From NCBI GenBank assembly GCA_910579495.1, contig CAJTVD010000007.1, positions 16,895-80,894 on the forward strand: a stretch of DNA of 64,000 nucleotides, written 5' to 3'. Numbering within the stretch: position 1 is the first letter of the stretch; each line of letters opens with the position of its first letter. Shown piece by piece: positions 54,411-63,539 of the stretch. The DNA is from an uncultured Lachnospiraceae bacterium. Its GTDB lineage: Bacteria > Bacillota > Clostridia > Lachnospirales > Lachnospiraceae. Below the pieces are notes generated by a model. That model did no database searches. It saw only the letters and a list, made by a program, of their open reading frames with translations, and had not been told where the DNA came from. The position numbers were made by a program, and so were the translations under genes.

Positions 54411-54749
54411 CTATTCTTCTGCCCCAAACCAGATATAGGATACCTGAAAACTGCCGGAAGCACTCTTGCCTTCCTCCTCCCCCGGATATCCCATCAGGGC
54501 TGCCTTAACAGGGTATTCCGCCTGGAACTCCCAGGAATTCATTGTTACGCCATTATTAAGCTCTTCCGTCACAGGTTCCCCATAAAGCCTGGCCATCTCA
54601 GCATTTACAGCATCATAGCCTGCTGCGTCGTTAAGCCTGATATTAATATTGGTAAGCTTTCCATTGATAAACTCAAAAAAACTGTCCTGGATTTCCACCC
54701 CGGCAATGTCCAGGGGAGACTTCCGCAACAAATAAGTGACGCTTTCCAA
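54411..54749 (-). pseudogene. 5'-truncated hypothetical protein remnant
   Basis: About 112 codons from a TTG at 54749. A strong site GGAAGGGGGAG plus ATG lies just upstream, but that ATG reads MKKQISWKASLICCG in another frame and soon ends. In the long frame the sequence has FFEFINGKLTNINIRLND and ARLYGEPVTEE, resembling the C-terminal half of a small secreted protein family common in Clostridia, without its N-terminal part. A deletion or frameshift at the 5' end is the simplest reading; a short real gene is possible. Confidence 0.45.
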
Positions 54750-54946
54750 CTTATTTGTTTCTTCATAGCTCCCCCTTCCTTACAGCAAAAACCGCCTGCT
54801 GAAAGCTTTCCTTTGAAATCTATATAATATTTTTATACCACAGATCCATACCAGCGTCAATATCTTATGCAACATTTCCATAATAACGCAAAAATTGACT
54901 TTATCTATTATAGCCAAATTCATCCCCGGCAAATAATTTCCATCAC

Positions 54947-56938
54947 TTACCTCACAATCTTGTAATAAGTCTTCGCCGTGGCCAGGTAGCTTACCCCATA
55001 CAGCAGGATAAATATAAGGGACGCAGCCACTGTGCAGAACCCAATAAGCCTGCCATTAAACATCTGCAGCGCCGCCATAAGTTCCTCTACCATAAACATG
55101 CCTGCAGCAGTATGGGCCAGGGCTCCTGCCAGGGGAAGGAAAAACACCAGAAGGATCTGCCTGTGGACTGTACTCTTGATTTCCCTTCCGCTCATGCCCA
55201 CCTTCTGCATGATCTCAAAGCTCCCCCTGTCCTCATAACCTTCGGAGATCTGCTTGTAATACATGACCAACAGCAGGCACATAAAGAAAATAAGCCCAAA
55301 CAAAATCCCGATAAACAGCAGCCCGCCATACATCGCATTTAACTGCGCCCGCTCTTCTATCCCGTCATAATGGCCTGCGTAGATTTCCTGGTTCTCCCTG
55401 CCCCACTGGATAAAGTCACTGACTGCCCCCTTCTTTCCTGCTTCGCTGCCTTCCAAAACAATCCCTATATGCTGGTAGCTGCTTTCCAGAAAGCCCGCCA
55501 GGTCCGAAACACCGCTCTCCTTGGCATATGCCGCCACACATTGGGCCAGCGCCTCCCGGTCCCTGACTACTATGGCGTACCCCGTACCCATGCCATCCCT
55601 CCCTGCCTTGGGATAGGGATAAATACTCCCCAGCTCTTGGGCAACTTCCAGGGAAAGCCCCATAAACTCCAGGCTTTCAAAGCCCCTGTCGGATCCCTGG
55701 GAGTAAAACAGTACCTGTCCCGGTGAAAGGGCCTTATTTTCCCCCGACATCCTGTTATAGTCCTCAAGGGCCAAAAACACAACCCTAAAATCCTCCTCAT
55801 AGTCCTCCACAGGCATTTGGAACCGGTTTCCTGTAAGGGAGCAGGAAAAACTTCTCATCTCATAGATATCCAGCCTCTTTGCCTGCACCCCATTCTTTTC
55901 CAGGATTTCTCCCGCCTTCTCCCTTATTTCTTCCTGGGAAAAATTTCCTGCCGCATAATTTATCTTTACATCATAAGGGAACATATGATGGGTAATGCCG
56001 TTAAGCCCCAGGTACAGCACCACCGTACAAACCAGCGTGATCACCACCATTGTGGAAAAAATACAAATATTAGAAAGCCCTGCGGCATTCTTTTTCATCC
56101 GGTAAAGCATCCCGGAGACAGTGACAAAATTGCCCGGGCGGTAATAAAATCCCTTCTTTTTCTTAAGGAGCTTTAAAAATAGCACGCTGCCCGAAGTAAA
56201 CAGCAGATACGTACCCAAAACCACCCAAAAAACCGCCAGGAAGAAATTGAGAAAAATCATACTGTCTAAAGAAGAACGGATGGATATGGCATACCCCATG
56301 GCCAGGAACCCTACTCCCAGCATGGCATAAATAACCGTAAACCTGGGTTCCTTTTCCCCTTTCCTGCTGCCTTGGAGCAGCTCCACAGGCTTTGACCTCC
56401 CTACCTGCACAAGCCCGTAAAGAAAATTGATAAGAAAAACCACTGCAAAAAACAAAAGGGTGCTCTTAAAAGCCTGCCAGGTAAACACAAAATCCGCCTC
56501 CACAGGAAAGGAGATCAGCCATAGCAGGAACAGGAATAGCAGCTTGGATAACGCTACCCCCAAAAGGATCCCCCCTGCCATCACTATCACATAAGTAATC
56601 AGGGATTCGCATAACAGCATCAGCCCAATATGGCGTTTTTCCAGCCCCAGGATACTGTAAAGCCCAATCTCCCTGGTGCGCCTTTTCACCAGGAAACTAT
56701 TGGCATAATACAGGAATGGGATCAGTATCAGCCCCAAAAGTACCCGGCCAATGGAAAGCATCATCCAGGCATAGGCGCCCCTGGGGATCCTGGCCATCAG
56801 GTCGTTTGATAAAATAGAAGAAAATGCAAACCATGTAAAGGCAGAAAAAATACCCGCCATCACATAAGGATAATAAACCGTCCCGTTCTGGAACATTCCC
56901 TTTGCCGCCATCCGGGGCAGCAGTTTCCACTTGTTCAT
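54947..56938 (-). CDS. BceB-type FtsX-like ABC transporter permease
   Basis: 663 residues, about ten membrane helices: one N-terminal, three around 50-160 with the FtsX signature FLVKRRTREIGLYSILGLEK, several in the middle, a large extracellular domain between about 320 and 530, and three at the end. The large loop is the antibiotic-sensing part of BceB. Start ATG overlaps the stop of the ATPase by one base (TAATG), so translation is coupled. With the kinase and regulator upstream it forms a Bce-like peptide-antibiotic module. The 197-bp gap after it has nothing. Confidence 0.88.
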   Translation of the reverse strand: MNKWKLLPRMAAKGMFQNGTVYYPYVMAGIFSAFTWFAFSSILSNDLMARIPRGAYAWMMLSIGRVLLGLILIPFLYYANSFLVKRRTREIGLYSILGLEKRHIGLMLLCESLITYVIVMAGGILLGVALSKLLFLFLLWLISFPVEADFVFTWQAFKSTLLFFAVVFLINFLYGLVQVGRSKPVELLQGSRKGEKEPRFTVIYAMLGVGFLAMGYAISIRSSLDSMIFLNFFLAVFWVVLGTYLLFTSGSVLFLKLLKKKKGFYYRPGNFVTVSGMLYRMKKNAAGLSNICIFSTMVVITLVCTVVLYLGLNGITHHMFPYDVKINYAAGNFSQEEIREKAGEILEKNGVQAKRLDIYEMRSFSCSLTGNRFQMPVEDYEEDFRVVFLALEDYNRMSGENKALSPGQVLFYSQGSDRGFESLEFMGLSLEVAQELGSIYPYPKAGRDGMGTGYAIVVRDREALAQCVAAYAKESGVSDLAGFLESSYQHIGIVLEGSEAGKKGAVSDFIQWGRENQEIYAGHYDGIEERAQLNAMYGGLLFIGILFGLIFFMCLLLVMYYKQISEGYEDRGSFEIMQKVGMSGREIKSTVHRQILLVFFLPLAGALAHTAAGMFMVEELMAALQMFNGRLIGFCTVAASLIFILLYGVSYLATAKTYYKIVR

Positions 56939-57729
56939 TATGACGCCTCCTTTTGCCCTGCCCGTCCCTCCCGGGTATTTTCTGTCTGCAGCACTGTCAG
57001 CGTGTCCGAAATCATCCTGTACATGGCATCATCTCCCTGCCCGCCCCGGTATATCTGATGGAACACACAGCCGTCCTTGATAAACAGCACCCGGCCCGCA
57101 TGGCTTGCCGCCTGTATACTGTGGGTCACCATAAGGATCGTCTGCCCTTCCCTGTTGATTTCCCCAAAGAGCCTTAACAATTTGCCGGAGGCCTTGGAAT
57201 CCAGGGCTCCTGTAGGCTCATCCGCCAAAATGATGTCCGGGTGGGTGATCAGCGCCCGGCAGACCGCCGCCCTCTGCTTCTGCCCTCCGGAAACCTCATA
57301 GGGATACTTTTCCAGCAGTTCCAGGATCGACAGTTTCCCCGCCAGGGGAAGGAGCCTCTTTTCCATCTCCTCATATTTTACTCCCGCCAGTACCAAGGGC
57401 AGGAAAATATTATCCTTCAGGGACATGGTATCCAGGAGATTAAAGTCCTGGAACACAAATCCCAGATGCTCCCTCCTGAAGGCGCAGATCTCCCTCTGCT
57501 TTACCTCCCCCAGGTTTTTTCCTTTTAAGACCACCTGGCCGCTGGTGGGCTTATCCAGGGAAGCCAGAATATTCAAAAGCGTTGTCTTCCCGGAGCCGGA
57601 CTCCCCCATGATCGCCACATACTCCCCTTCCTCCACTGAGAAATTCACATCATTTAATGCGTGTACCTTCATCACGCCAAACCGCGTGGTATATATTTTT
57701 TTCACATTTTTTACTTCTAAAAGAGCCAT
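56938..57729 (-). CDS. BceA-type ABC transporter ATPase
   Basis: 263 residues from the ATG at 57729 (AAGGAGGG upstream; a longer frame is not supported). Walker A GESGSGKT, Q-loop FVFQDFNLLD, signature SGGQKQR and Walker B ILADEPTGALDS are complete. It powers the FtsX-like permease. The family combines target protection from lipid-II-binding peptides with signalling to the BceS-type kinase. Confidence 0.92.
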   Translation of the reverse strand: MALLEVKNVKKIYTTRFGVMKVHALNDVNFSVEEGEYVAIMGESGSGKTTLLNILASLDKPTSGQVVLKGKNLGEVKQREICAFRREHLGFVFQDFNLLDTMSLKDNIFLPLVLAGVKYEEMEKRLLPLAGKLSILELLEKYPYEVSGGQKQRAAVCRALITHPDIILADEPTGALDSKASGKLLRLFGEINREGQTILMVTHSIQAASHAGRVLFIKDGCVFHQIYRGGQGDDAMYRMISDTLTVLQTENTREGRAGQKEAS

Positions 57730-57763
57730 TTGTCCTGTTTCCCTCCTTTTTGTTGATATCCTA

Positions 57764-57792
57764 ATTATAAATAAAAAGGAAATGCGGTGCCA
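57764..57792 (-). promoter_or_regulatory. Predicted activator-dependent promoter of the ABC genes
   Basis: Minus strand -35 TGGCAC (poor), 17-bp spacer, -10 TATAAT. The weak -35 together with the BceR-type operator at 57824-57837 fits activation by the neighbouring response regulator. Confidence 0.55.
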
Positions 57793-57823
57793 TATGTCTG
57801 GCTTACATTTCTCTGGCCCAGGC

Positions 57824-57837
57824 TTACATTTTTGTAA
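57824..57837. promoter_or_regulatory. BceR-type operator
   Basis: TTACA-TTTT-TGTAA (TTACAAAAATGTAA read on the minus strand) fits the TNACA-N4-TGTAA site described for BceR-like regulators. A further half-site TTACA lies at 57803-57807, 21 bp away. It is about 30 bp upstream of the -35 of the ABC promoter. Confidence 0.65.
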
Positions 57838-57877
57838 CATTCCAATCAATCCCGGTAGCCCATAGGCCATAGCTTCC

Positions 57878-57920
57878 TAAAAAAGTGTAAGGCCTTTGGC
57901 CGTTAAATAGGCTTTACACT
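57878..57920 (-). terminator. Inverted repeat, probable terminator insulating the ABC genes
   Basis: AGTGTAA-x-GCC pairs with GGC-x-TTACACT (57920-57910 and 57894-57884), followed on the minus strand by TTTTTT. It overlaps the -35 of the small plus-strand ORF; its TGTAA/TTACA halves also resemble BceR sites, so a second role as an operator is possible. Confidence 0.5.
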
Positions 57921-57941
57921 CTTTACCCAATCCGCTATAAT
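57913..57941 (+). promoter_or_regulatory. Predicted promoter of the 50-residue ORF
   Basis: -35 TTTACA, 17-bp spacer, perfect -10 TATAAT, 47 bp before the ATG. The -35 lies inside the inverted repeat at 57884-57920. Confidence 0.65.
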
Positions 57942-57988
57942 AATTATAAAATTCAACAACTGTTCCAATATATAAAGGCGGTGGAAAG

Positions 57989-58141
57989 ATGGTAAAAGAT
58001 ATGGGAATGACAAACAAACAATTCCAAGGCTTTATCCGGCTTGCTTTAGGATGGCTTGAAAAAGCTTTGGAAGAATCACCAGACAATAAAAACCTACAAG
58101 CATTAAAAGATATCTTCCAGTCAATGCTAGAAGATGATTAA
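57989..58141 (+). CDS. Small hypothetical protein divergent from the Bce-like ABC genes
   Basis: 50 residues, MVKDMGMTNKQFQGFIRLAL then WLEKALEESPDNKNLQALKD, ending LEDD. It looks like two amphipathic helices and is very acidic at the end. It has a GGTGGAAAG ribosome site and a well-placed promoter. It faces the opposite way to the rest of the Bce module. No family is recognised; a small regulator of the module or an unrelated gene are both possible. Confidence 0.6.
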   Translation: MVKDMGMTNKQFQGFIRLALGWLEKALEESPDNKNLQALKDIFQSMLEDD

Positions 58142-58210
58142 CAACGAAACAGTAACCGCTAACCGAAGACGCCCGGATAATTGCGGCAACGGAGAAACAG
58201 TGAAAGCCCC

Positions 58211-58258
58211 AAAATAAGCCCACCCCCAATCATTGGATATGGTTGGGAGCGGGCTTAT
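58211..58258 (-). terminator. Terminator after the sensor kinase
   Basis: ATAAGCCC pairs with GGGCTTAT, with inner CCCCAA/TTGGG pairing; the minus strand then reads TTATTTT. It ends the regulator-kinase pair 27 bp after the kinase stop. Confidence 0.65.
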
Positions 58259-58284
58259 GCATATGTTCTGATCTTAGGTTATCA

Positions 58285-59304
58285 CTATTCCTGTACAAAT
58301 CCCAAAATCACCTTCGTCCCCTTCCCCTCTTGGGATTCCACCCTCATAGTATGGGACAGCCTGTTCATGATCTGCCTGCACAGATACAGGCCAATTCCCG
58401 TAGATTTTTTGTCCATCCGGCCATTATAGCCGGTAAAGCCCCTCTCAAAAATCCTTGGCAGGTCTTCTTCCCTGATGCCCATGCCTGTATCCTCTATGGC
58501 CATGTAGTAGGATCCCCCCTGCCTTTTCCTTCCCTGTGCATCCGCCCCGTAAATAGAAATCCCGCCGCCCGGGGTATATTTCAGGGCGTTGGATAGGAGT
58601 TGCTCCAGGACAAAGCACAGCCACTTTTCATCTGTCACCGCCTGGATGCTAAACTCCTCCATAGAAAAGGAAAGGCCGCTGCCAATAAACAAGACCCCGT
58701 ATTTCTTCACCGCCTGTTTGGTAATCTGGTAAACATCATAGGGCTTTAGCAGCAAGTCGGAAGACAGGCTCTCCAGCCTGGCATAATGGAGGGCCATCTC
58801 TGCGTACTGCTCTATTTTAAACAGCTCCTCCATCGCCTGCCGCCCCCTGCTTTTGCCTGCCGCGGCATCCTCCCCGCCCTCCAGCAAAAGGCCCAACGCC
58901 GCTATGGGGGTCTTGACCTGGTGGATCCACATAGTATAATAATCCGCCATATCCCTTTTCTTTTCATCATACTCTGTGACCAGCCTGCGCTTTTCCTCCT
59001 CTAAGGCAACCACCATCTCCTGGTAAATTTCCTCCTCTAAGGAATTGGGCTGGGGCAGGTTACCGTCCCTCTCACTTTGCCGCGCAACGTCCATCAGCTT
59101 CCGGTGCCTTCCCAGGTAACGGGCAAAATCAAACGCCAGGAAGCAAACGCCGAAAAAGCCCACCAGGAACAGGGCGTAGAGCATATTATAAAGGACTTTC
59201 TGATATCCATACAGCCCTGCCACGGCAAACAGGATAAGGGGGGACAGACAGTAAAGCAACACTGCCCCTGCCCTCTCCTTTATATACGATTTGATGGCTG
59301 CCAT
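58285..59304 (-). CDS. BceS-type intramembrane-sensing histidine kinase
   Basis: 339 residues from the ATG at 59304; a GTG at 59319 overlapping the upstream gene is an alternative. Two membrane helices close together (about 18-65) with almost no outside loop, as in BceS. The phosphoacceptor is the His in YYTMWIHQVKTPIAAL; HATPase motifs are LLSNALKYTP, EDTGMGI and STGIGLYLC. It receives its signal through the FtsX-like permease and phosphorylates the response regulator 4 bp upstream. Confidence 0.9.
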   Translation of the reverse strand: MAAIKSYIKERAGAVLLYCLSPLILFAVAGLYGYQKVLYNMLYALFLVGFFGVCFLAFDFARYLGRHRKLMDVARQSERDGNLPQPNSLEEEIYQEMVVALEEEKRRLVTEYDEKKRDMADYYTMWIHQVKTPIAALGLLLEGGEDAAAGKSRGRQAMEELFKIEQYAEMALHYARLESLSSDLLLKPYDVYQITKQAVKKYGVLFIGSGLSFSMEEFSIQAVTDEKWLCFVLEQLLSNALKYTPGGGISIYGADAQGRKRQGGSYYMAIEDTGMGIREEDLPRIFERGFTGYNGRMDKKSTGIGLYLCRQIMNRLSHTMRVESQEGKGTKVILGFVQE

Positions 59305-59308
59305 CTCC

Positions 59309-59986
59309 TCATCCCTCACCTAACTGATACCCTATGCCCTTTCTGGTGACAATAAAATCTGAAAGCCCTGCCTCTTCCAGGCGTTTCCTCAGACGGTTGA
59401 TATTCACCGTCAATGTATTGTCATCTACAAAACACTCATCATCCCACAGCCGCTTCATCATACTCTCCCGGGAAACAATATTGCCGCTGCCCTCAAACAA
59501 AAGCTGCATGATTTTAAATTCGTTCTTTGTCAGCTCCAGCTTCACGCCTTTGTGCAGCAGGGACATATCTGTGAGATTTAACACCACATTCCGATACTCC
59601 AGCACAGCAGACTGGCTCTGGAAGGAATACGCCCTGCGCAGCATGGCCTGGATCTTCGCGCCAAGGATCTCCAGGTCAAAGGGTTTTACGATAAAATCAT
59701 CCCCGCCCATGTTGACTGCCATCACTATATTCATATTATCCGAAGCGGAGGATATAAAAATCACCGGCACCTGGGAAAGCTTCCTGATTTCCCCGCACCA
59801 GTAATACCCATTATAAAAAGGCAGCCCAATATCCATCAGCACAAGCTGCGGGCCAAAGGTGCAAAAATGCTGCAATACCCCTGCAAAGTCTGCTACCTTT
59901 TCCACCTGGTATCCCCACTTTTCCAGATACCTTTTGATTTCATCTGATATGATATGGTCATCCTCCACAATTAAGATCCGGAACAC
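59309..59986 (-). CDS. BceR-type OmpR-family response regulator
   Basis: 225 residues from the GTG at 59986 with GGAGGG upstream. The receiver has LIVEDDHI, phospho-Asp in LVLMDIGLP and the Lys switch in DFIVKPFD. The winged HTH (about 125-225) has LTKNEFKIMQLLFEG and DDNTLTVNINRLRKRLE. Predicted to bind the TNACA-N4-TGTAA site before the ABC genes. Confidence 0.92.
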   Translation of the reverse strand: MFRILIVEDDHIISDEIKRYLEKWGYQVEKVADFAGVLQHFCTFGPQLVLMDIGLPFYNGYYWCGEIRKLSQVPVIFISSASDNMNIVMAVNMGGDDFIVKPFDLEILGAKIQAMLRRAYSFQSQSAVLEYRNVVLNLTDMSLLHKGVKLELTKNEFKIMQLLFEGSGNIVSRESMMKRLWDDECFVDDNTLTVNINRLRKRLEEAGLSDFIVTRKGIGYQLGEG

Positions 59987-60079
59987 CCTCTCTGCCCTCC
60001 TGCCCTTTTCCTGAAAAACTATATCAACACCCAAAGCTTTCTGATATGAGTATAGCATATCCCTGTATTTTTTACCAGC

Positions 60080-60130
60080 TACCAGCAGGTTCTGGTGCTA
60101 CCGGCAGGTTCTGGTGTTACCGGCAGGGCT
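60080..60130. repeat. Tandem 19-bp repeats upstream of the response regulator
   Basis: TACCAGCAGGTTCTGGTGC, TACCGGCAGGTTCTGGTGT and a partial third TACCGGCAGGG follow each other. Each full unit contains an ACC(A/G)G-x6-CTGGT dyad. They lie about 35 bp upstream of the predicted TATACT -10 of the regulator gene. Confidence 0.7.
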
Positions 60131-60155
60131 GTCCCTTTGGCAGGCTGGCGCATAG

Positions 60156-60184
60156 TTGACAGCCCTTCCTGTTAATAATATGAT
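60156..60184 (+). promoter_or_regulatory. Predicted promoter of the metallophosphoesterase gene
   Basis: Consensus -35 TTGACA, 17-bp spacer, -10 TATGAT, 60 bp before the TTG start. Confidence 0.7.
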
Positions 60185-60244
60185 GATATTAAGACATGCC
60201 CGCTATCACCTGTACCTGTTAACCGCTGGAAGGGAGGAAAATCT

Positions 60245-60874
60245 TTGAGATATTATATTGCTGACCTGCATTTCTTCCATACCGCCATGATCCATTCCAT
60301 GGACTGCCGCAATTTTAAGACTATGGAAGAAATGAATGAATATATGATTGCCAAATGGAACCAAAAGGTCCGGCACAATGACGAAGTCGTCATCCTGGGG
60401 GATTTCTCATGGGGAAACGCCCAGGAGACCAACAGCCTGCTTGAACGCCTTAAAGGAAGGCTGTACCTGATCCAGGGAAACCATGATACCTTCCTGAAAA
60501 AGAAACATGTGAACTTAAACCGGTTCACCTGGGTCAAACCTTATGATGAGCTCTCTGACCAGAAAAGAAAAATCATTGTATGCCACTACCCGATCATGTG
60601 CTACAATGGCCAATACCGGCTGGACGAGGCGGGCAATCCCAAAACCTATATGCTTTACGGCCATGTCCACAACTCCCGGGACGAAGAGCTTATCCGAAAA
60701 TTCCAGGAAATCACCCGGCAGACGCCTACTGTGGATGTGCAGGGGAATGCCCGCAACATCCCCTGCCAGATGATCAACTGCTTCTGTATGTATTCAGATT
60801 ACGAACCGCTGACACTGGACGAATGGATCGTCTGTGACCGGGAAAGGCAAAAAAGCTGCCAGGCCGGCAAATAA
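60245..60874 (+). CDS. Calcineurin-like metallophosphoesterase
   Basis: 209 residues from a TTG at 60245 (GGGAGG seven bases upstream). The metal-binding steps are DLHFFH, GDFSWG, QGNHD, CHYPIM and YGHVHNS, all complete, so it should bind two metals and cut a phosphoester. This small family is often listed as YjjX/phage-related hydrolases; a substrate cannot be named. It stands alone between the Bce module and glgP. Confidence 0.85.
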   Translation: MRYYIADLHFFHTAMIHSMDCRNFKTMEEMNEYMIAKWNQKVRHNDEVVILGDFSWGNAQETNSLLERLKGRLYLIQGNHDTFLKKKHVNLNRFTWVKPYDELSDQKRKIIVCHYPIMCYNGQYRLDEAGNPKTYMLYGHVHNSRDEELIRKFQEITRQTPTVDVQGNARNIPCQMINCFCMYSDYEPLTLDEWIVCDRERQKSCQAGK

Positions 60875-60908
60875 AGCCAACGCCTTCCCCCTGCACAGGC
60901 CTTTGCCC

Positions 60909-60944
60909 AAAAAGGAAGGGGCGTGCTGGCCGCCCCTTCCTTTT
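60909..60944. terminator. Bidirectional terminator between the phosphoesterase and glgP
   Basis: AAAAAGGAAGGGGCG pairs with CGCCCCTTCCTTTT, with T-runs on both strands; it ends both convergent genes. Confidence 0.85.
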
Positions 60945-60953
60945 CTGTTTATA

Positions 60954-63464
60954 TTATTCCTCTGTTTTCACTTCTTTTTTCCTGGGCGGAAGTACCACCT
61001 TATCCAAATGCCAGATCTCATCCACATATTCCTGGATAGTCCTGTCAGAGGTAAACTTGCCGCTGCAGGACACATTTAAGATGGCGCTTCTTGCCCATCC
61101 CTTTTCATCCCGGTAAGCTGCTTCCACTTTCTTATGTGCCTCCGCATAAGCCTTAAAATCCTTCAAAATGAAATAAGTATCTGCCTTGGAGGTGCTCTTG
61201 GTATTGAGCAGCGAGTTATAAAGGGTCCTGAACCTGTCAGGGTCATTGGGTGCAAAGGTCCCGTTGATAAGCTGCATCAGGACTCTCCTCACATCCGGAT
61301 CGTTGTTGAAAATCTCTGTAGGGTCATAGCCGCCGAAGTTTTCGTATTTGATAACCTCGTCGGAGGAAAGGCCGAAGATAAAGGCATTGTCCTCTCCCAC
61401 CTCTTCAACGATCTCCACATTAGCGCCGTCCATAGTCCCGATGGTAAGCGCCCCGTTTAACATAAACTTCATGTTCCCAGTACCGGAAGCTTCCTTGCTG
61501 GCGGTGGAAATCTGCTCGGATACATCTGCCGCCGCGAAAATCAGCTCCGCATTGGACACCCTGTAGTCCTCAATAAACACCACTTTGATCTTCCCATTGA
61601 TGGCAGGGTCGTTGTTCACTACCTTCGCCACGGCGTTGATCAGCTTAATGGTCATTTTGGCATTGTAATAACCAGCCGCTGCCTTCGCCCCAAAGATAAA
61701 GGTCCTGGGGTAGAAATCCAGCTCCGGGTTGTCCTTTAACTGGTTGTACAAATACATTACATGGAGAATATTCAATAACTGGCGTTTGTATTCATGGAGC
61801 CTCTTGACCTGTACGTCAAAAATGGAGCGGGGGTCTACCTCGATCCCGTTGTGTTCCCTGATATACTCTGCAAGGCGTACTTTGTTCTGGTACTTGATAT
61901 TCATGAACTCCTGCTGCGCCTTCTCATCATCCGCATAGATCTTCAGCCTGTTGATCTGGGGAAGGTCCGTGATCCATTCGTTTCCAATATGGTCGCTTAC
62001 CCAATCCGCCAAAAGGGGATTGCCATGGAGCAAAAAGCGCCTCTGGGTGATGCCATTGGTCTTATTGTTAAACTTCTCCGGCATCATCTCATAGAAATCC
62101 TTCAGCTCCTGCTTCTTTAAGATCTCCGTATGGAGCCTTGCAACACCGTTTACAGAATAGCCTGTTGCGATGGCAAGATGGGCCATTTTCACCTGGCCGT
62201 CATAAATAATGGCCATTTTGCGGACTTTTTCCTGATTGCCCGGGTACAGCTCCTGGATCTTCAGGATAAACCTGCGGTTGATCTCTTCTATAATCTGATA
62301 AATCCTGGGAAGCAGCCTGGAGAACAGTTCAATAGGCCATTTCTCCAATGCTTCCGCCATGATCGTATGGTTGGTATAGGCACAGGTCTTGGTGGTCACC
62401 TGCCATGCCTCGTCCCAGGTAAGGTAATGCTCATCCATAAGGATCCGCATCAGCTCCGCGATGGCTACTGTAGGATGGGTATCATTTAACTGGAAAGTCA
62501 CCTTTTCATGGAACTTTTTGATATCCTTGTGGTTCCTCATATACTTGGCAACCGCTTCCTGCACAGAAGCGGAGATAAAGAAATACTGCTGCTTTAAGCG
62601 GAGCTCCTTGCCTGCGTAATGGTTATCGTTGGGGTAGAGCACCTCCACGATGTTCCTTGCCAGGTTTTCCTGTTCCACAGCCTTGTGGTAGTCTCCCTTG
62701 TCAAAGGAATCCAGCTTAAAGCACTCCACAGCCTCCGCATCCCAGATGCGCAGGGTGTTCACAATGCCATTGCCGTAGCCAACGATGGGAAGGTCATAGG
62801 GAATAGCCTTTACGCTCTGATAGCCTTCCTGGGTAAAATTGCTTCTGCCGTTTTCGTCAATGCGCACGCTTACATAGCCGCCGAACTTGATCTCCTTGGC
62901 ATACTCCGGCCTTCTCAGTTCAAAGGGATTGCCGTCCACCAGCCAGTTGTCCGGCACCTCCACCTGGTAGCCGTCCCTGATCTGCTGCTTGAACATACCA
63001 TAGCGGTATCTGATGCCGCAGCCATAAGCAGGGTATCCCAGGGTGGCAAGGGAATCCAGGAAGCAGGCTGCCAGCCTTCCAAGGCCGCCGTTCCCCAGCG
63101 CCGCGTCAGGCTCCTGGTCCTCCACCACATTCAGGTCAATCCCCAGCTCGTCCAGGGCTTCCTTCACAGGCTGGTAAGCCTGCAGGTTGATAATATTGTT
63201 GCCCAGGGCACGCCCCATAAGGAACTCCATAGACAGGTAATATACCATCTTCGGGTCCTGCTTATCGTACTCTTTCTGGGTGGTCAGCCAGTTGTCAACC
63301 ACCGCGTCCTTGATGGCGTAGGCAACTGCCTGGAAAAGCTGCTGCTTGCTTGCCTCCTCCAAAGTCTTTCTATATAAGGTTTTCACATTGTAAAGCACAC
63401 TTCTTTTGAATAAGTCTTTTTCAAAAGTTGGCGACACAGGTATTGTCGTTTTTTTGGCTATCAT
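60954..63464 (-). CDS. glgP: Glycogen/alpha-glucan phosphorylase
   Basis: Releases glucose-1-phosphate from glycogen or maltodextrin. 836 residues from the ATG at 63464 with GGAGG upstream; longer frames have no site. Features run from DPKMVYYLSMEFLMGRALGN to FQLNDTHPTVAIAELMR and the PLP-lysine region ASGTGNMKFMLNGALTIGT. Length and motifs fit the GT35 family. No other glycogen genes are in this window. Confidence 0.95.
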   Translation of the reverse strand: MIAKKTTIPVSPTFEKDLFKRSVLYNVKTLYRKTLEEASKQQLFQAVAYAIKDAVVDNWLTTQKEYDKQDPKMVYYLSMEFLMGRALGNNIINLQAYQPVKEALDELGIDLNVVEDQEPDAALGNGGLGRLAACFLDSLATLGYPAYGCGIRYRYGMFKQQIRDGYQVEVPDNWLVDGNPFELRRPEYAKEIKFGGYVSVRIDENGRSNFTQEGYQSVKAIPYDLPIVGYGNGIVNTLRIWDAEAVECFKLDSFDKGDYHKAVEQENLARNIVEVLYPNDNHYAGKELRLKQQYFFISASVQEAVAKYMRNHKDIKKFHEKVTFQLNDTHPTVAIAELMRILMDEHYLTWDEAWQVTTKTCAYTNHTIMAEALEKWPIELFSRLLPRIYQIIEEINRRFILKIQELYPGNQEKVRKMAIIYDGQVKMAHLAIATGYSVNGVARLHTEILKKQELKDFYEMMPEKFNNKTNGITQRRFLLHGNPLLADWVSDHIGNEWITDLPQINRLKIYADDEKAQQEFMNIKYQNKVRLAEYIREHNGIEVDPRSIFDVQVKRLHEYKRQLLNILHVMYLYNQLKDNPELDFYPRTFIFGAKAAAGYYNAKMTIKLINAVAKVVNNDPAINGKIKVVFIEDYRVSNAELIFAAADVSEQISTASKEASGTGNMKFMLNGALTIGTMDGANVEIVEEVGEDNAFIFGLSSDEVIKYENFGGYDPTEIFNNDPDVRRVLMQLINGTFAPNDPDRFRTLYNSLLNTKSTSKADTYFILKDFKAYAEAHKKVEAAYRDEKGWARSAILNVSCSGKFTSDRTIQEYVDEIWHLDKVVLPPRKKEVKTEE

Positions 63465-63510
63465 TTTTCTTTCCTCCACTTCCTCTGCCTGTATATGCAT
63501 TTTCCGGTTT

Positions 63511-63539
63511 ATTATACTACACATTTCCAGAAACCACAA
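63511..63539 (-). promoter_or_regulatory. Predicted promoter of glgP
   Basis: Minus strand -35 TTGTGG, 17-bp spacer, perfect -10 TATAAT, about 47 bp upstream of the glgP start. Between 63540 and 63711 nothing else was supported. Confidence 0.5.

Noticed and set aside
57884..57920. Inverted repeat as a plain BceR operator
   Set aside because: The half-sites are in inverse order to TNACA-N4-TGTAA and a T-run follows on the minus strand, so a terminator is the better reading; the operator idea is kept only as an option.
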